The position numbers were made by a program, and so were the translations under genes. This document shows positions 1 to 6,993 of a DNA stretch of 16,095 nucleotides, piece after piece (positions within the stretch are counted from its first letter, which is position 1; each line of letters opens with the position of its first letter). The notes under the pieces are model-generated. The model was not told where the DNA came from. It was given only the letters and a program-made list of their open reading frames with translations, and ran no database searches. Origin of the DNA: Minisyncoccota bacterium (GTDB lineage Bacteria > Verrucomicrobiota > Lentisphaeria > Oligosphaerales > MVZH01); NCBI GenBank assembly GCA_021734725.1, contig JAIPIM010000048.1:1-16095 (forward strand). The letters are read 5' to 3'.

Positions 1-909
1 CACATCACGCACAAGCAACGGATCCCGCACCACGTATCGCGACACATTCCGCACTACCGACAGCAATCCACGCCCCAGCCCTTCCGGCCGCCGTCCCAGT
101 ACGGCCAGCGCCAGGGTACGACGCAGCAAACGCACGTGCCACGGAGACAACCCAACCTGTCGGCCCCAACACATCACCGACCAGATGTGATCCCCCGCGG
201 TGCGCCAATACACTGGGTTGTCGCGACGTGACATATTGCGAGCGTGCCGACGCCGTATCGCCACAGGCCGGTCGGTGCACCCCCCGGCCAACCGACACAC
301 GGCCGCCATCTTCAGCCACATCGCGGTGTCTGCGGAGAAATGCAGAGACTCGTCAAAAAAGCCGACAATCGAGAAAATGTCCCGCCGCACCGTGATCCCG
401 TCGGTGCAAAACTCCCCTTTCCCTCCACACACAAGTTTCTGGAAAAGTTTTTCTGGTTCGACTCTCCCTCTCACGGTGGTCAACTCCGGATTCCCCCAAG
501 GCGCTTCCGTGTAATCTTCCTCCAGCGCGAGGCGAACCGCGCTGTACACGCCGTCGAGACTCTCGTCAGACGCCAGTAACGGAAGATCGTCGGCAAAGCG
601 GTTCGACAAATAGGTGTCGTCGGCATCCAACAGAGCAATATAACGCCCGCGAGCTTCACGGATCCCCCGGTTGCGACTGGCGGACTGACCATGATTAAAG
701 CCGTCAGCATGCCGCAGAACACGAACTTTGGCATGATCTGCCTCCAGACGACTGCAAACTCCAGGGGTCCCGTCCGTGGACCCGTCTTCTACAACAAGAA
801 CCTCCAGCACAGCAGGAAGAGGCACGGCGGACAGCACAGCCTCATCCAAAAACGCTTCCGCATTGTACGCCGGAATAATGACGCTGACTGTGTTTTCCGT
901 CGACCGCAT
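1..909 (-). CDS. Glycosyltransferase family 2 (GT-A fold), C-terminus cut by the window edge
   Basis: The frame is open for 303 codons from ATG at 909 to the left edge without a stop, so the C-terminus is missing. It begins with the usual GT2 opening IIPAYNAE (about residues 11-18), then VVEDGSTDG (39-47) for nucleotide-sugar binding and the metal-binding acidic motif DADD (95-98). A later acidic/tryptophan patch around DTAMW (194-198) fits the catalytic-base region. GT2 enzymes transfer a sugar from a nucleotide-sugar donor to a glycan or lipid acceptor on the cytoplasmic face of the membrane. AAGGA lies 9 nt upstream of the ATG. It is the last visible gene of the polysaccharide operon, 133 bp after the GT9 gene. 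The sugar transferred cannot be read from sequence. The family call is secure. Confidence 0.93.
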   Translation of the reverse strand, partial: MRSTENTVSVIIPAYNAEAFLDEAVLSAVPLPAVLEVLVVEDGSTDGTPGVCSRLEADHAKVRVLRHADGFNHGQSASRNRGIREARGRYIALLDADDTYLSNRFADDLPLLASDESLDGVYSAVRLALEEDYTEAPWGNPELTTVRGRVEPEKLFQKLVCGGKGEFCTDGITVRRDIFSIVGFFDESLHFSADTAMWLKMAAVCRLAGGCTDRPVAIRRRHARNMSRRDNPVYWRTAGDHIWSVMCWGRQVGLSPWHVRLLRRTLALAVLGRRPEGLGRGLLSVVRNVSRYVVRDPLLVRDV

Positions 910-948
910 AAATCCAATCCTTGTCCCTCTTTAAGAATCTTACAAACT

Positions 949-992
949 GGTTCGGTGTCCTTTGCTCAACAAAGTGCGAAGAACCACGAACC
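949..992. other. Imperfect stem-loop in the GT9-GT2 gap
   Basis: An outer arm GGTTCGGTG (949-957) pairs with CACGAACC (985-992) with one bulge. An inner perfect 5-bp stem CTTTG/CAAAG (960-964 and 970-974) closes on a 5-nt loop. There is no T-run next to it, so it is not a textbook terminator. It may be a processing or attenuation structure between the two glycosyltransferase genes, or a short degenerate repeat, since the right side is a run of similar AACC/AAC words (978-1000). Confidence 0.3.
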
Positions 993-1042
993 AAGAACAA
1001 GACGGTCGAACTTCAGTATTTCGCGCAAGCCTTTGCCCCGTC

Positions 1043-2164
1043 TCAAGCATCAAGAAGCCCCGCCACTTTTTCCAGAACCCCTTCCACCGGCAAAGTCCGC
1101 AAACAAGGCCGCCCCCAGAAACAACTTTTCGCATTCCACCGATTGCAACAGTTGGCACAATCCGCGTAATCGGGATGGGTCACTACCGCCACGCGGTCAG
1201 ACGGCCCCAATGGACGACTCCGGGTAACACTTGTGGGTCCGAAACAACCTACAACCCGCGAGCCGCCAGCCGCCGCAATGTGCATGGGGCCGGTATCCGC
1301 GGAAACAACGATAGTTGCACATGACAGGACAGCTGCAAGTTTGCGGACATCGGGGATGCCTTCCAAACGGACGGCCTCCACCTTGCTTTCCCGCACCAAC
1401 ACATCCGCCATAGCCTGCTCGGACGCACCGAGAAGCAACGCCACGTTATCGGGAAAACGTTCCTGCAGACCACCGGCTAAGTCGCGCACCAGTGCCGCCG
1501 GCAAACTCTTCAGCGCCTTCTCCGGCACCCAGCCCGGGTGGATGAGTGCAAACTTATGCGGCGTCAACCCCCGTTCCGCCAGCCAGCCACAAGCCCATGA
1601 CTCTTCCTCCGGCTGTATAAATAATTCAGGCATGGCCTTTATATCCACGTCGTAGCCGAGGCAGCGCACAGCCTCCAAGTTGTACTGTGCTTCATGACGC
1701 TCGGGAAGAAAGTCGATGACACAATCCGCCGCCGGACTGTGCTCGGGCGAAAATTGGATGGAGGCGGTCTTACCAACCAGACGCAACCTACGCAGCGTCG
1801 ACAACCCCATGTCATACGTACTGAAGGCGTTCATCGCCACGTTGTGATAGCGCAACAACTGCCGGTGCCCATGCAACCCCTGACGCAATAAGGTTACGCC
1901 TGGTTCCTCAACCGGTATCGCAACATCGACAAGCCCAGGGACATCGAGCAACGCAACGTTCGCGACAGGTCCAACCAGAACACGCTCCACTTCGGGGTAT
2001 AAGCGTCCCAACTCGGCCAACACGGGTGACGCCAAAACGCTGTTGCCGAGCCCCCAGGGTGATACCAGGAGAAACCGCGGCCCGACGGGCAACACGAGAC
2101 TCCTTACATACGCCCACCCCAGCTTAACAGCATCAATTCCCCGTATGTTGTCATTGCCAGGCAT
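1043..2164 (-). CDS. Glycosyltransferase family 9 (heptosyltransferase-like)
   Basis: The protein is about 373 aa from the ATG at 2164. A longer GTG start at 2182 and a shorter GTG at 2095 are also possible; the 2095 start has AAGGAG 4 nt upstream but would remove an N-terminal helix. Residues below are numbered from the GTG at 2182. The GT-B fold starts at about 35 with FLLVSPWGLGNSVLASPVL, replacing the usual GxxGD loop. The family motif IHPGW lies near 214-218, and SADTGPMHIAAA (294-305) carries the acidic and histidine donor-site residues. A Cys cluster (342, 345, 346, 354, 360) near the C-terminus is seen in many GT9 proteins. GT9 enzymes add heptose or related sugars to LPS-like acceptors. 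Here it sits in a polysaccharide operon behind two sulfotransferases. The exact sugar is unknown. Confidence 0.9.
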   Translation of the reverse strand: MPGNDNIRGIDAVKLGWAYVRSLVLPVGPRFLLVSPWGLGNSVLASPVLAELGRLYPEVERVLVGPVANVALLDVPGLVDVAIPVEEPGVTLLRQGLHGHRQLLRYHNVAMNAFSTYDMGLSTLRRLRLVGKTASIQFSPEHSPAADCVIDFLPERHEAQYNLEAVRCLGYDVDIKAMPELFIQPEEESWACGWLAERGLTPHKFALIHPGWVPEKALKSLPAALVRDLAGGLQERFPDNVALLLGASEQAMADVLVRESKVEAVRLEGIPDVRKLAAVLSCATIVVSADTGPMHIAAAGGSRVVGCFGPTSVTRSRPLGPSDRVAVVTHPDYADCANCCNRWNAKSCFWGRPCLRTLPVEGVLEKVAGLLDA

Positions 2165-2294
2165 CAGTAAATAAATGCTCACTTCTAAATGTGCTACGTC
2201 TTACAATCCCACGCCGGCAAAGCAGCCCCGGAAAAATATGGGAGGCTCTTCCGGCACACTGTCCTTTCGGATCAACGACATGCGACGGCCTGCT

Positions 2295-3287
2295 TTACAG
2301 GTTACCGAAAATGGCCCGGTTCCAAACATACGTCTTCAATCGCTCACCGCGGATGGGCCACCACTTGCGCTTGCCAGATGCAAGACGGTCATAACCAAAC
2401 TCTTCCAGCACAGGTGACCCAATGTGGTTGCAGAGCGCAATCTCCAGTGCATGCACGTCATCCCGCCAGTGATGCAGCGGCGCCTTCGATATGCCGCCTC
2501 CCAAGTCACCCTGCGTACTGTTGTCGCCCCAGGGGCGTCCTAAAACAGTTGGTTCCAGAAGACAGTCCGCCCAATCAAGCACAAGCCATCCAGCAACTCT
2601 CTGCATGACTTCTAACGGTTCATTCAAGAGGTCTTCGAATCGCAAGACATGGTAATTACGCAAGTGAATGCGGTTTTTATAAAGGTAATAATACGAATTG
2701 TATAAAGAAGAAACAATCGGCGCAAGACATGGATACCGTCCGTTTATGGTTTTGAACCGTCGCAGGGACACAATATTGGCATATGGGTTCCTCACAATAT
2801 GCAAGAACCGACAATCCGGAAACATCCACTGCAAAACACTCGCATACTCAGCGCTCTCCACCGATTTCTCAACAACCGTCATTCGCTCTGGAATGGGTTT
2901 CTTGTGAATTGAATAATGCAAAGCATTCATGTATAGACAAAATAACCCCGGATAACCTTCGGGAGTCGGAGCACGGTCCACGTAATCATTGAATGCATTT
3001 AAATCATACCCCGCAAAAACGCCATCCCCCGCCGGGTTAAGATCTGACAGCTGCGTCCTGACGGCTCGGTTAAGTGAGTCCGAAACAGCATGATCGGGAA
3101 TATGCTCAGGCCAGCAACGCCGCATCCTGTAATCCACCCAGTCCCGTGTGACATACTCAAAAAAATGCGCTTCGCGCGGTACAACAAAAAGCGACGGGTG
3201 ACCATCCAGTAAAGACCGCAAAAGGCTTGTGCCGCTTTTGCCAGCTCCAAGGATAAAGATTGGCGCTTCACTGTGCTTTTGTAACAT
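2295..3287 (-). CDS. PAPS-dependent sulfotransferase family protein
   Basis: This 330-aa protein has the two PAPS-binding motifs of the sulfotransferase family. The 5'-phosphosulfate loop is FILGAGKSGTSLLRSLLDGH (11-30). The 3'-phosphate motif is HIVRNPYANIVSLRRF (163-178), with R166 and S174. RFEDL (216-220) and the C-terminal GDNST...GGG segment (254-265) are also typical. Sulfotransferases move a sulfonate group from PAPS to a hydroxyl or amine. In this operon the likely acceptor is a sugar of the exported glycan, which is an inference. The ATG at 3287 has a strong GGGAGG Shine-Dalgarno just upstream. The 3' end of the preceding sulfotransferase-like ORF overlaps this start by 20 bp. No signal peptide or membrane segment is visible, so it is probably cytoplasmic. 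Confidence 0.9.
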   Translation of the reverse strand: MLQKHSEAPIFILGAGKSGTSLLRSLLDGHPSLFVVPREAHFFEYVTRDWVDYRMRRCWPEHIPDHAVSDSLNRAVRTQLSDLNPAGDGVFAGYDLNAFNDYVDRAPTPEGYPGLFCLYMNALHYSIHKKPIPERMTVVEKSVESAEYASVLQWMFPDCRFLHIVRNPYANIVSLRRFKTINGRYPCLAPIVSSLYNSYYYLYKNRIHLRNYHVLRFEDLLNEPLEVMQRVAGWLVLDWADCLLEPTVLGRPWGDNSTQGDLGGGISKAPLHHWRDDVHALEIALCNHIGSPVLEEFGYDRLASGKRKWWPIRGERLKTYVWNRAIFGNL

Positions 3288-4116
3288 CCCCCCTCCCTTT
3301 TTTAGATCTGCTGGGATTGCTTCTTCGTTTCACCACGCACGACCATAGGCGGCCAAGCCGACAATGCAAAGACTGCACAGACCAATATAACCATTCCAAC
3401 TCCAAGGTCTTGCAAATATTTGCAGCAGCAATCGCCATGACGCGCCAAAAACTGCAGCCGGGATGAGGCTTATGCACAAACAGAAACGATAGCACGCCAA
3501 CATGTTCAACTCGTCTTCCATCTCCCGGTTGGTCGTCTCGCCGTTTTCTAAGCATAGTCATATCCGACATATCCATAACCTTGTCAACCAACCGGCCATA
3601 TACCGGAACGAGCAGCGCCCGTTGCTCTCGAGAAACATATGTGTTTCTTTGAACCTGCCGAGGAAGAACAATTCTACGCCCGATATAATCCTCCACGGCA
3701 TTTATGTTTTCCCACAGCGTTTCATAACGTAAAAGTAAGACAGGAAAATCGTGCGGCTTTGTCCAAGAATCAAAAATGCGTTCGTAACCGAGATCGTCGC
3801 GGTTCCACACATCCGGCAAGTCGTCAGACGTCCATCCACAATGTGCAAAATGCTTTCTGTCAAAGCGACGTTCCGCCGTGGATACAACAGCCCGCAACGG
3901 ATCGCCAAAAATAAAAATCGTTAAAATGTCTGCCGGCAGAGACGCAGGCGCGGAAAGATGCGTCTTCAAAAACGGCACATCCGGAATAGCATCCCAGTCA
4001 TGCACTCCACCGCATGCCGAATCGTTAGGCAGGTATGGACCAGGACAGTATCCACCGATTGCTCGCAGCAATAATGTTGATCCGCAACGCGGCATACTTG
4101 CGACTAAAATACGCAC
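3268..4116 (-). CDS. Second sulfotransferase-like protein, 3' end possibly frameshifted
   Basis: The ORF is 282 aa and starts at GTG 4116 with GGGAG 6 nt upstream. The N-terminal SMPRCGSTLLLRAIG (7-21) matches the 5'-phosphosulfate loop of sulfotransferases. FIFGDPLRAVVST (68-80, R75 and S79) matches the 3'-phosphate motif. LLLRYETLWEN (127-137) resembles the R-[FY]-E-D-L segment. It is only distantly like its neighbour, so it is probably a different specificity rather than a recent duplicate. After about residue 188 the frame becomes rich in Arg, Ser and Lys and looks non-native. The +1 frame over the same bases (3330-3557) encodes a hydrophobic, membrane-like tail ending 42 bp before the next gene. 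The annotated C-terminus may therefore be an artefact of one extra base near the A-run at 3544-3547, or of a real frameshift. The sulfotransferase call rests on the first 190 residues. Confidence 0.78.
   Translation of the reverse strand: MRILVASMPRCGSTLLLRAIGGYCPGPYLPNDSACGGVHDWDAIPDVPFLKTHLSAPASLPADILTIFIFGDPLRAVVSTAERRFDRKHFAHCGWTSDDLPDVWNRDDLGYERIFDSWTKPHDFPVLLLRYETLWENINAVEDYIGRRIVLPRQVQRNTYVSREQRALLVPVYGRLVDKVMDMSDMTMLRKRRDDQPGDGRRVEHVGVLSFLFVHKPHPGCSFWRVMAIAAANICKTLELEWLYWSVQSLHCRLGRLWSCVVKRRSNPSRSKKGRGDVTKAQ
3330..3521 (-). CDS. Overlapping 63-aa hydrophobic ORF: true C-terminus of the sulfotransferase-like gene, or a small membrane protein
   Basis: This ORF lies in the +1 frame relative to the sulfotransferase-like gene and wholly inside it. 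It starts at an ATG at 3521 and ends in TGA. Two hydrophobic stretches, LACYRFCLCISLIPAAVFGA and IGLCSLCIVGLAAYG, separated by a short amphipathic link, look like a membrane hairpin. The frame is open upstream to 3557 without needing the ATG. It could therefore be fused to the upstream coding frame by deleting one base in the A-run at 3544-3547. Its end leaves room for the Shine-Dalgarno of the downstream gene. Either it is the displaced C-terminus of the upstream protein or a separate overlapping small membrane protein. I favour the first. Confidence 0.45.
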   Translation of the reverse strand: MEDELNMLACYRFCLCISLIPAAVFGASWRLLLQIFARPWSWNGYIGLCSLCIVGLAAYGRAW

Positions 4117-4169
4117 TCAAAACTCCCGTGACTTATTGGCGTTTTCATTGACACGACGACACGTTTTTG

Positions 4170-5732
4170 TTACCCGTCATGGGGGTCACCGACGCAATCT
4201 ACGGAATCATCTGCCCACTGTTCTCCAGAGCACTCCCGAAGGACCGTCAACCATCTCCGGAGCTCAGCACGACCACCCGGCAACCCAAACAGTGCGAGAC
4301 AATAGACTGTTAAAAATACTGGTGCGTGTACCAACAATTCGAGAGGTATCCAAAGGCAGAGCCAACGGTCGAATAGAGACATGAACAACACAGCCAATGC
4401 CACCGCCCATACTGGTCGCCACAACCCCATCCCCACATCCCGGAGTCGCATACCTGTACCCCGAAACGCATACGCCAATTGCGGTAGACTCTTCAGCACA
4501 CTGGTCATACTCAAACTCCAAGCCACACCGACCGCCCCCCATTGCAGCCCGAAGGCAAACCCCACCAGCGTTGCAGTACCGCCGATGATATTCGACCGAA
4601 GCTTACGGTCGGAATGACCCAAAGGAATAAACGCCCACCCTGTACCTACACCAATCACCGAAACAACCGCGGCAGGGATAAATGCCTTAAATACCGGCAC
4701 GACAGCTGACCACTGATCTCCCAAAACAAGCAAGACCAGCGCTTCCGCCTTGACCGCCGCAAAAACAACGCACGGCAATAAAGCTGAAGCCAGCGCCGTC
4801 AACCCCGTCATGTAGTACCTCTTGAATCGCGGGGGATCCCGCTGAAGACGACTTAAAACCGGCAGCGCCACGGTACTGACAGCATGACTGACCTGCTTGA
4901 GCGGTATGAGCAGAAGACGATACGCCCGATTGTAAAAGCCCAGCGAAACAGCACCCCACGCCATTCCAATAAACAGGTCGTCAGCATTTCGCACAGCATA
5001 CGTCATCAACTCACCGCCGGTCACATAACCCCCAAACCTTAGCAAACGACCGCTGCCCGGGGCAAAGGAAGGAAAAGATGGACGCCAGTGAGAGAACCCC
5101 CAGCACAAAAGAGCCAAACAAAGCTGGCCGGCAATCATCTTCACAGCAAGACTCCAGTAGCCTGCACCCCGCCATGCAAACCAGACGGCGATAACGATGG
5201 AACACACCTGCGCCGTCACCTGTGCAGTTACCAGCGGTCCAAAGCGCATTTGACGCCGTAGCAAGGCACGCTGCGGCAATGCCAAACCCTGTAATAACAA
5301 CGTCAAAGACATAACTGCCGCAAATAGGGTCAGTCGCGGTTCACCGTACAAATACGCCATCAGAGGCGATCCCACAACTACGACCGTAACCAGAAGCACA
5401 CTGAACAGGAGGTGCATCCAGAACACCGTATTCATCTGCCCATGTTCAAGTTTTTCTGACTGCAGTATCGCCAACGGCAAACCGGAATTCTGCAACACCC
5501 CCACCAAACCGAGGACGGCGCCAACCATCGCAAAAAGCCCAAAATCCTCCGGAACCAGCAGCCGTGCCAGAATAATAACAGAAAGCAGATCCAGCAGAAA
5601 CTGCGCACCCTGACCAGCCACCGTCATGGCCACGCCACGCACCGAGCGCCCGCGTAGGTCGCGCAATGAATCGTCAGTATTCGAGTTAACCAACACGGAC
5701 GACCGGCCTGAGTTGCCTGAAAGAGATGTCAT
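4170..5732 (-). CDS. Polysaccharide flippase, MOP superfamily (Wzx/WzxC-like)
   Basis: The product is 520 aa, almost entirely hydrophobic segments with short charged loops, as expected for a 12-14 helix MOP exporter. The N-terminal RSVRGVAMTVAGQGAQFLLD and ARLLVPEDFGLFAMV (about 29-90) are characteristic of the WzxC-type Polysacc_synt_3 group. NADDLFIGMAWGAVSLGFYNRAYRL (about 250-275) is the conserved mid-protein segment. These proteins flip undecaprenyl-linked oligosaccharide repeat units across the inner membrane. The ATG at 5732 has GAGG 4-5 nt upstream. It follows the regulator gene by 28 bp, and 53 bp separate it from the sulfotransferase-like gene, which supports one transcript. The residues before about 29 are polar and disordered-looking. 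Confidence 0.93.
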   Translation of the reverse strand: MTSLSGNSGRSSVLVNSNTDDSLRDLRGRSVRGVAMTVAGQGAQFLLDLLSVIILARLLVPEDFGLFAMVGAVLGLVGVLQNSGLPLAILQSEKLEHGQMNTVFWMHLLFSVLLVTVVVVGSPLMAYLYGEPRLTLFAAVMSLTLLLQGLALPQRALLRRQMRFGPLVTAQVTAQVCSIVIAVWFAWRGAGYWSLAVKMIAGQLCLALLCWGFSHWRPSFPSFAPGSGRLLRFGGYVTGGELMTYAVRNADDLFIGMAWGAVSLGFYNRAYRLLLIPLKQVSHAVSTVALPVLSRLQRDPPRFKRYYMTGLTALASALLPCVVFAAVKAEALVLLVLGDQWSAVVPVFKAFIPAAVVSVIGVGTGWAFIPLGHSDRKLRSNIIGGTATLVGFAFGLQWGAVGVAWSLSMTSVLKSLPQLAYAFRGTGMRLRDVGMGLWRPVWAVALAVLFMSLFDRWLCLWIPLELLVHAPVFLTVYCLALFGLPGGRAELRRWLTVLRECSGEQWADDSVDCVGDPHDG

Positions 5733-5760
5733 TTCGCCTCAAAAAACGCTCGGAACAAGT

Positions 5761-6351
5761 TCAGAACACCCACGTCATCTTCTCTTCCCGAGGAACCGCC
5801 TCAGGCAAATACTGCTTTCCCATCGGCTGGCCGGCGTTGTACATGCACACAATGATTGCGTCACTGCCGTCGGACGACATGTCTCGAATCGGCCGCACAG
5901 TCCGGTTCATGAAAGTGGCTTGGTCATTGTCGTCGTAGACCGCGACCAGATCCAACCCCCATTCCTGAACCCCCAGGTACACAATCTCGGCAAGATCACC
6001 GGCGCCCAGAAAGGCTATCCGGCTCTTGCCCGCCTCAGCCAAATCACGACACAGCTGCGAGCTGCGACGGCGCGCCTCACGATAAAAATGCATGGAGAAA
6101 TCCAGAAACTCCAGCGTCAACCGAGTCTTCTCGGCCACCCCCCGCGGCGTCAGGAAATAATCCCACCGCCGCGAATGCACCTCCTTGACATGCAACAACC
6201 CCTTGCTGACCATTCGCTTCAGCAACTGATGCGCAAGCTTCACGCTCACACCAAGCTTGCGCGCCGCCATCCGATTGTTCAACCGCGGCGTCTCCTCGAC
6301 ATGCTTGAGAATGTCGAGTTCATACAAATTGTGTTTATCAAGCCTGGACAT
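5761..6351 (-). CDS. EPS-associated winged-helix regulator fused to a Rossmann-like domain
   Basis: The product is 196 aa. Residues about 9-75 form a winged helix: LYELDILKHVEE, then MAARKLGVSVKLAHQLLKRMVSKGLL, then a wing ending YFLTPRGVAEKTRLTLEFL. This pattern resembles the EPS-associated MarR-type regulators found at polysaccharide loci. Residues about 110-175 form a compact Rossmann-like fold with RIAFLGAGDLAE (111-122), a GxG loop, and an acidic end of strand two, VAVYDDND (137-144). This half resembles the nucleotide-binding N-terminal domain of FlaA1/WbpM-type proteins. The order, DNA-binding then dinucleotide-type domain, parallels Rex, but the sequence does not look like Rex. It is the first gene of the polysaccharide operon, 28 bp before the flippase. 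It probably regulates the operon in response to a nucleotide or sugar-nucleotide ligand, which is inference. Confidence 0.85.
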   Translation of the reverse strand: MSRLDKHNLYELDILKHVEETPRLNNRMAARKLGVSVKLAHQLLKRMVSKGLLHVKEVHSRRWDYFLTPRGVAEKTRLTLEFLDFSMHFYREARRRSSQLCRDLAEAGKSRIAFLGAGDLAEIVYLGVQEWGLDLVAVYDDNDQATFMNRTVRPIRDMSSDGSDAIIVCMYNAGQPMGKQYLPEAVPREEKMTWVF

Positions 6352-6486
6352 GGTGGCAAAAATGGCCTCAACTACCAGTGTCAGGAGTCACCTTATATCA
6401 GGATGACACACGACACATCACCCTTCATCCTTCTCAAACACGCTCCGCCCGGTCGCTTATGCGCCGCAAGCGATCATTTAGGTAAA

Positions 6487-6501
6487 GTTACTAACAGTAA
6501 C
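6487..6501. promoter_or_regulatory. Perfect hyphenated palindrome, candidate operator
   Basis: On the plus strand the site reads GTTACTAACAGTAAC: two 6-bp arms, GTTACT and AGTAAC, around AAC. On the minus strand its first bases overlap the -10 box of the predicted operon promoter, and it covers the expected start of transcription. That position suits repression. The first gene of the operon encodes a winged-helix protein, so autoregulation is the simplest reading (inference). Confidence 0.5.
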
Positions 6502-6527
6502 CATAGCCCGCATTTCATACCCGTCAA
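6500..6527 (-). promoter_or_regulatory. Sigma70-like promoter of the polysaccharide operon
   Basis: On the minus strand TTGACG (6522-6527, five of six consensus bases) is followed by a 16-bp spacer and TATGGT (6500-6505, four of six). Transcription would begin near 6493, giving a leader of about 140 nt before the regulator ATG at 6351. It is the best promoter-like match seen upstream of the operon. Confidence 0.5.
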
Positions 6528-6604
6528 GTAAAGGCGGGCCACGCCCGTAGAACACTTAGAAAAAACTGGCCTGCAACGGAGAAATGTGGGAGGTGCTGCA
6601 CGTA

Positions 6605-6640
6605 CTCCGACTCTTCGGAGCGGTTCCACCCGGCGACCGC
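6605..6640. repeat. Two adjacent hairpins
   Basis: CTCCGA CTCT TCGGAG (6605-6620) is a perfect 6-bp stem with a 4-nt loop. It abuts GCGGT...ACCGC (6620-6640), a 5-bp stem with an 11-nt loop. The arms share one G. No T-run follows on either strand. The pair could be part of a structured RNA or a palindromic intergenic repeat. Confidence 0.4.
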
Positions 6641-6702
6641 CTGTGGGTGTCAGCTCATGTACTCACAAGCCGATGAGAATGAGCCGTGCAAACCCAACCT
6701 CA

Positions 6703-6790
6703 CCCAGGTGACCCTGCCGGGAACGCTTCCGCCGGATGCCGCGTCGTATTCGATGGTGCCCCGATCTCCCCCCCAGGTGACCCTGCCGGG
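6703..6790. repeat. 19-bp direct repeat, two copies 69 bp apart
   Basis: CCCAGGTGACCCTGCCGGG occurs exactly at 6703-6721 and 6772-6790. The right copy continues into an inverted repeat CCGGG CTTGA CCCGG (6786-6800), giving a REP-like palindrome. The 69-bp spacing is a multiple of three, so the copies fall in the same reading frame. That is compatible with a decayed protein repeat as well as with an intergenic element. Confidence 0.6.
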
Positions 6791-6993
6791 CTTGACCCGG
6801 TAGTGAACAAGATCAACAACCGCCAGCTTGTCCTACACCCAGACGCCATGCAAAACGGTAGTGCACCCATGCCGCGCCTGTTCCGAATGAGATTTCGTTC
6901 CTCTGCCGGGACATCGCCAAAAGAAGCACACACACCGGATTGGGGCAACGGAAGCCCACCGCCATCCTCCTCAATCGTGCGCCACAATCCACG

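Larger units (their letters stand above)
6352..6993. other. 642-bp gene-free region between lon and the polysaccharide operon
   Basis: No ORF here has a credible family signature, and the short frames on both strands look like shadows. The right part holds a 19-bp direct repeat (6703-6721 and 6772-6790). The middle holds two adjacent hairpins (6605-6640). The left part (6352-6530) is the promoter, operator and leader of the polysaccharide operon. On the minus strand one frame reads GRVTW twice, 23 codons apart, within a run of about 58 codons ending at TGA. The next run contains GWNRSEESEYVQHL. These could be remnants of a decayed gene, but no family is recognised. Confidence 0.6.

Noticed and set aside
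5761..6351. Redox repressor Rex
   Set aside because: The domain order is similar, but the winged helix matches EPS-associated MarR-like proteins and the Rossmann half is short and lacks Rex-like sequence.
5626..6531. 301-codon plus-strand ORF
   Set aside because: It is antisense to the winged-helix regulator and has a low-complexity His/Arg/Pro composition. The minus-strand gene has clear domains.
6605..6640. Group II intron domain, riboswitch or RNase P fragment
   Set aside because: The hairpins do not match the conserved cores of these RNAs that I could recall, and no maturase gene is present.
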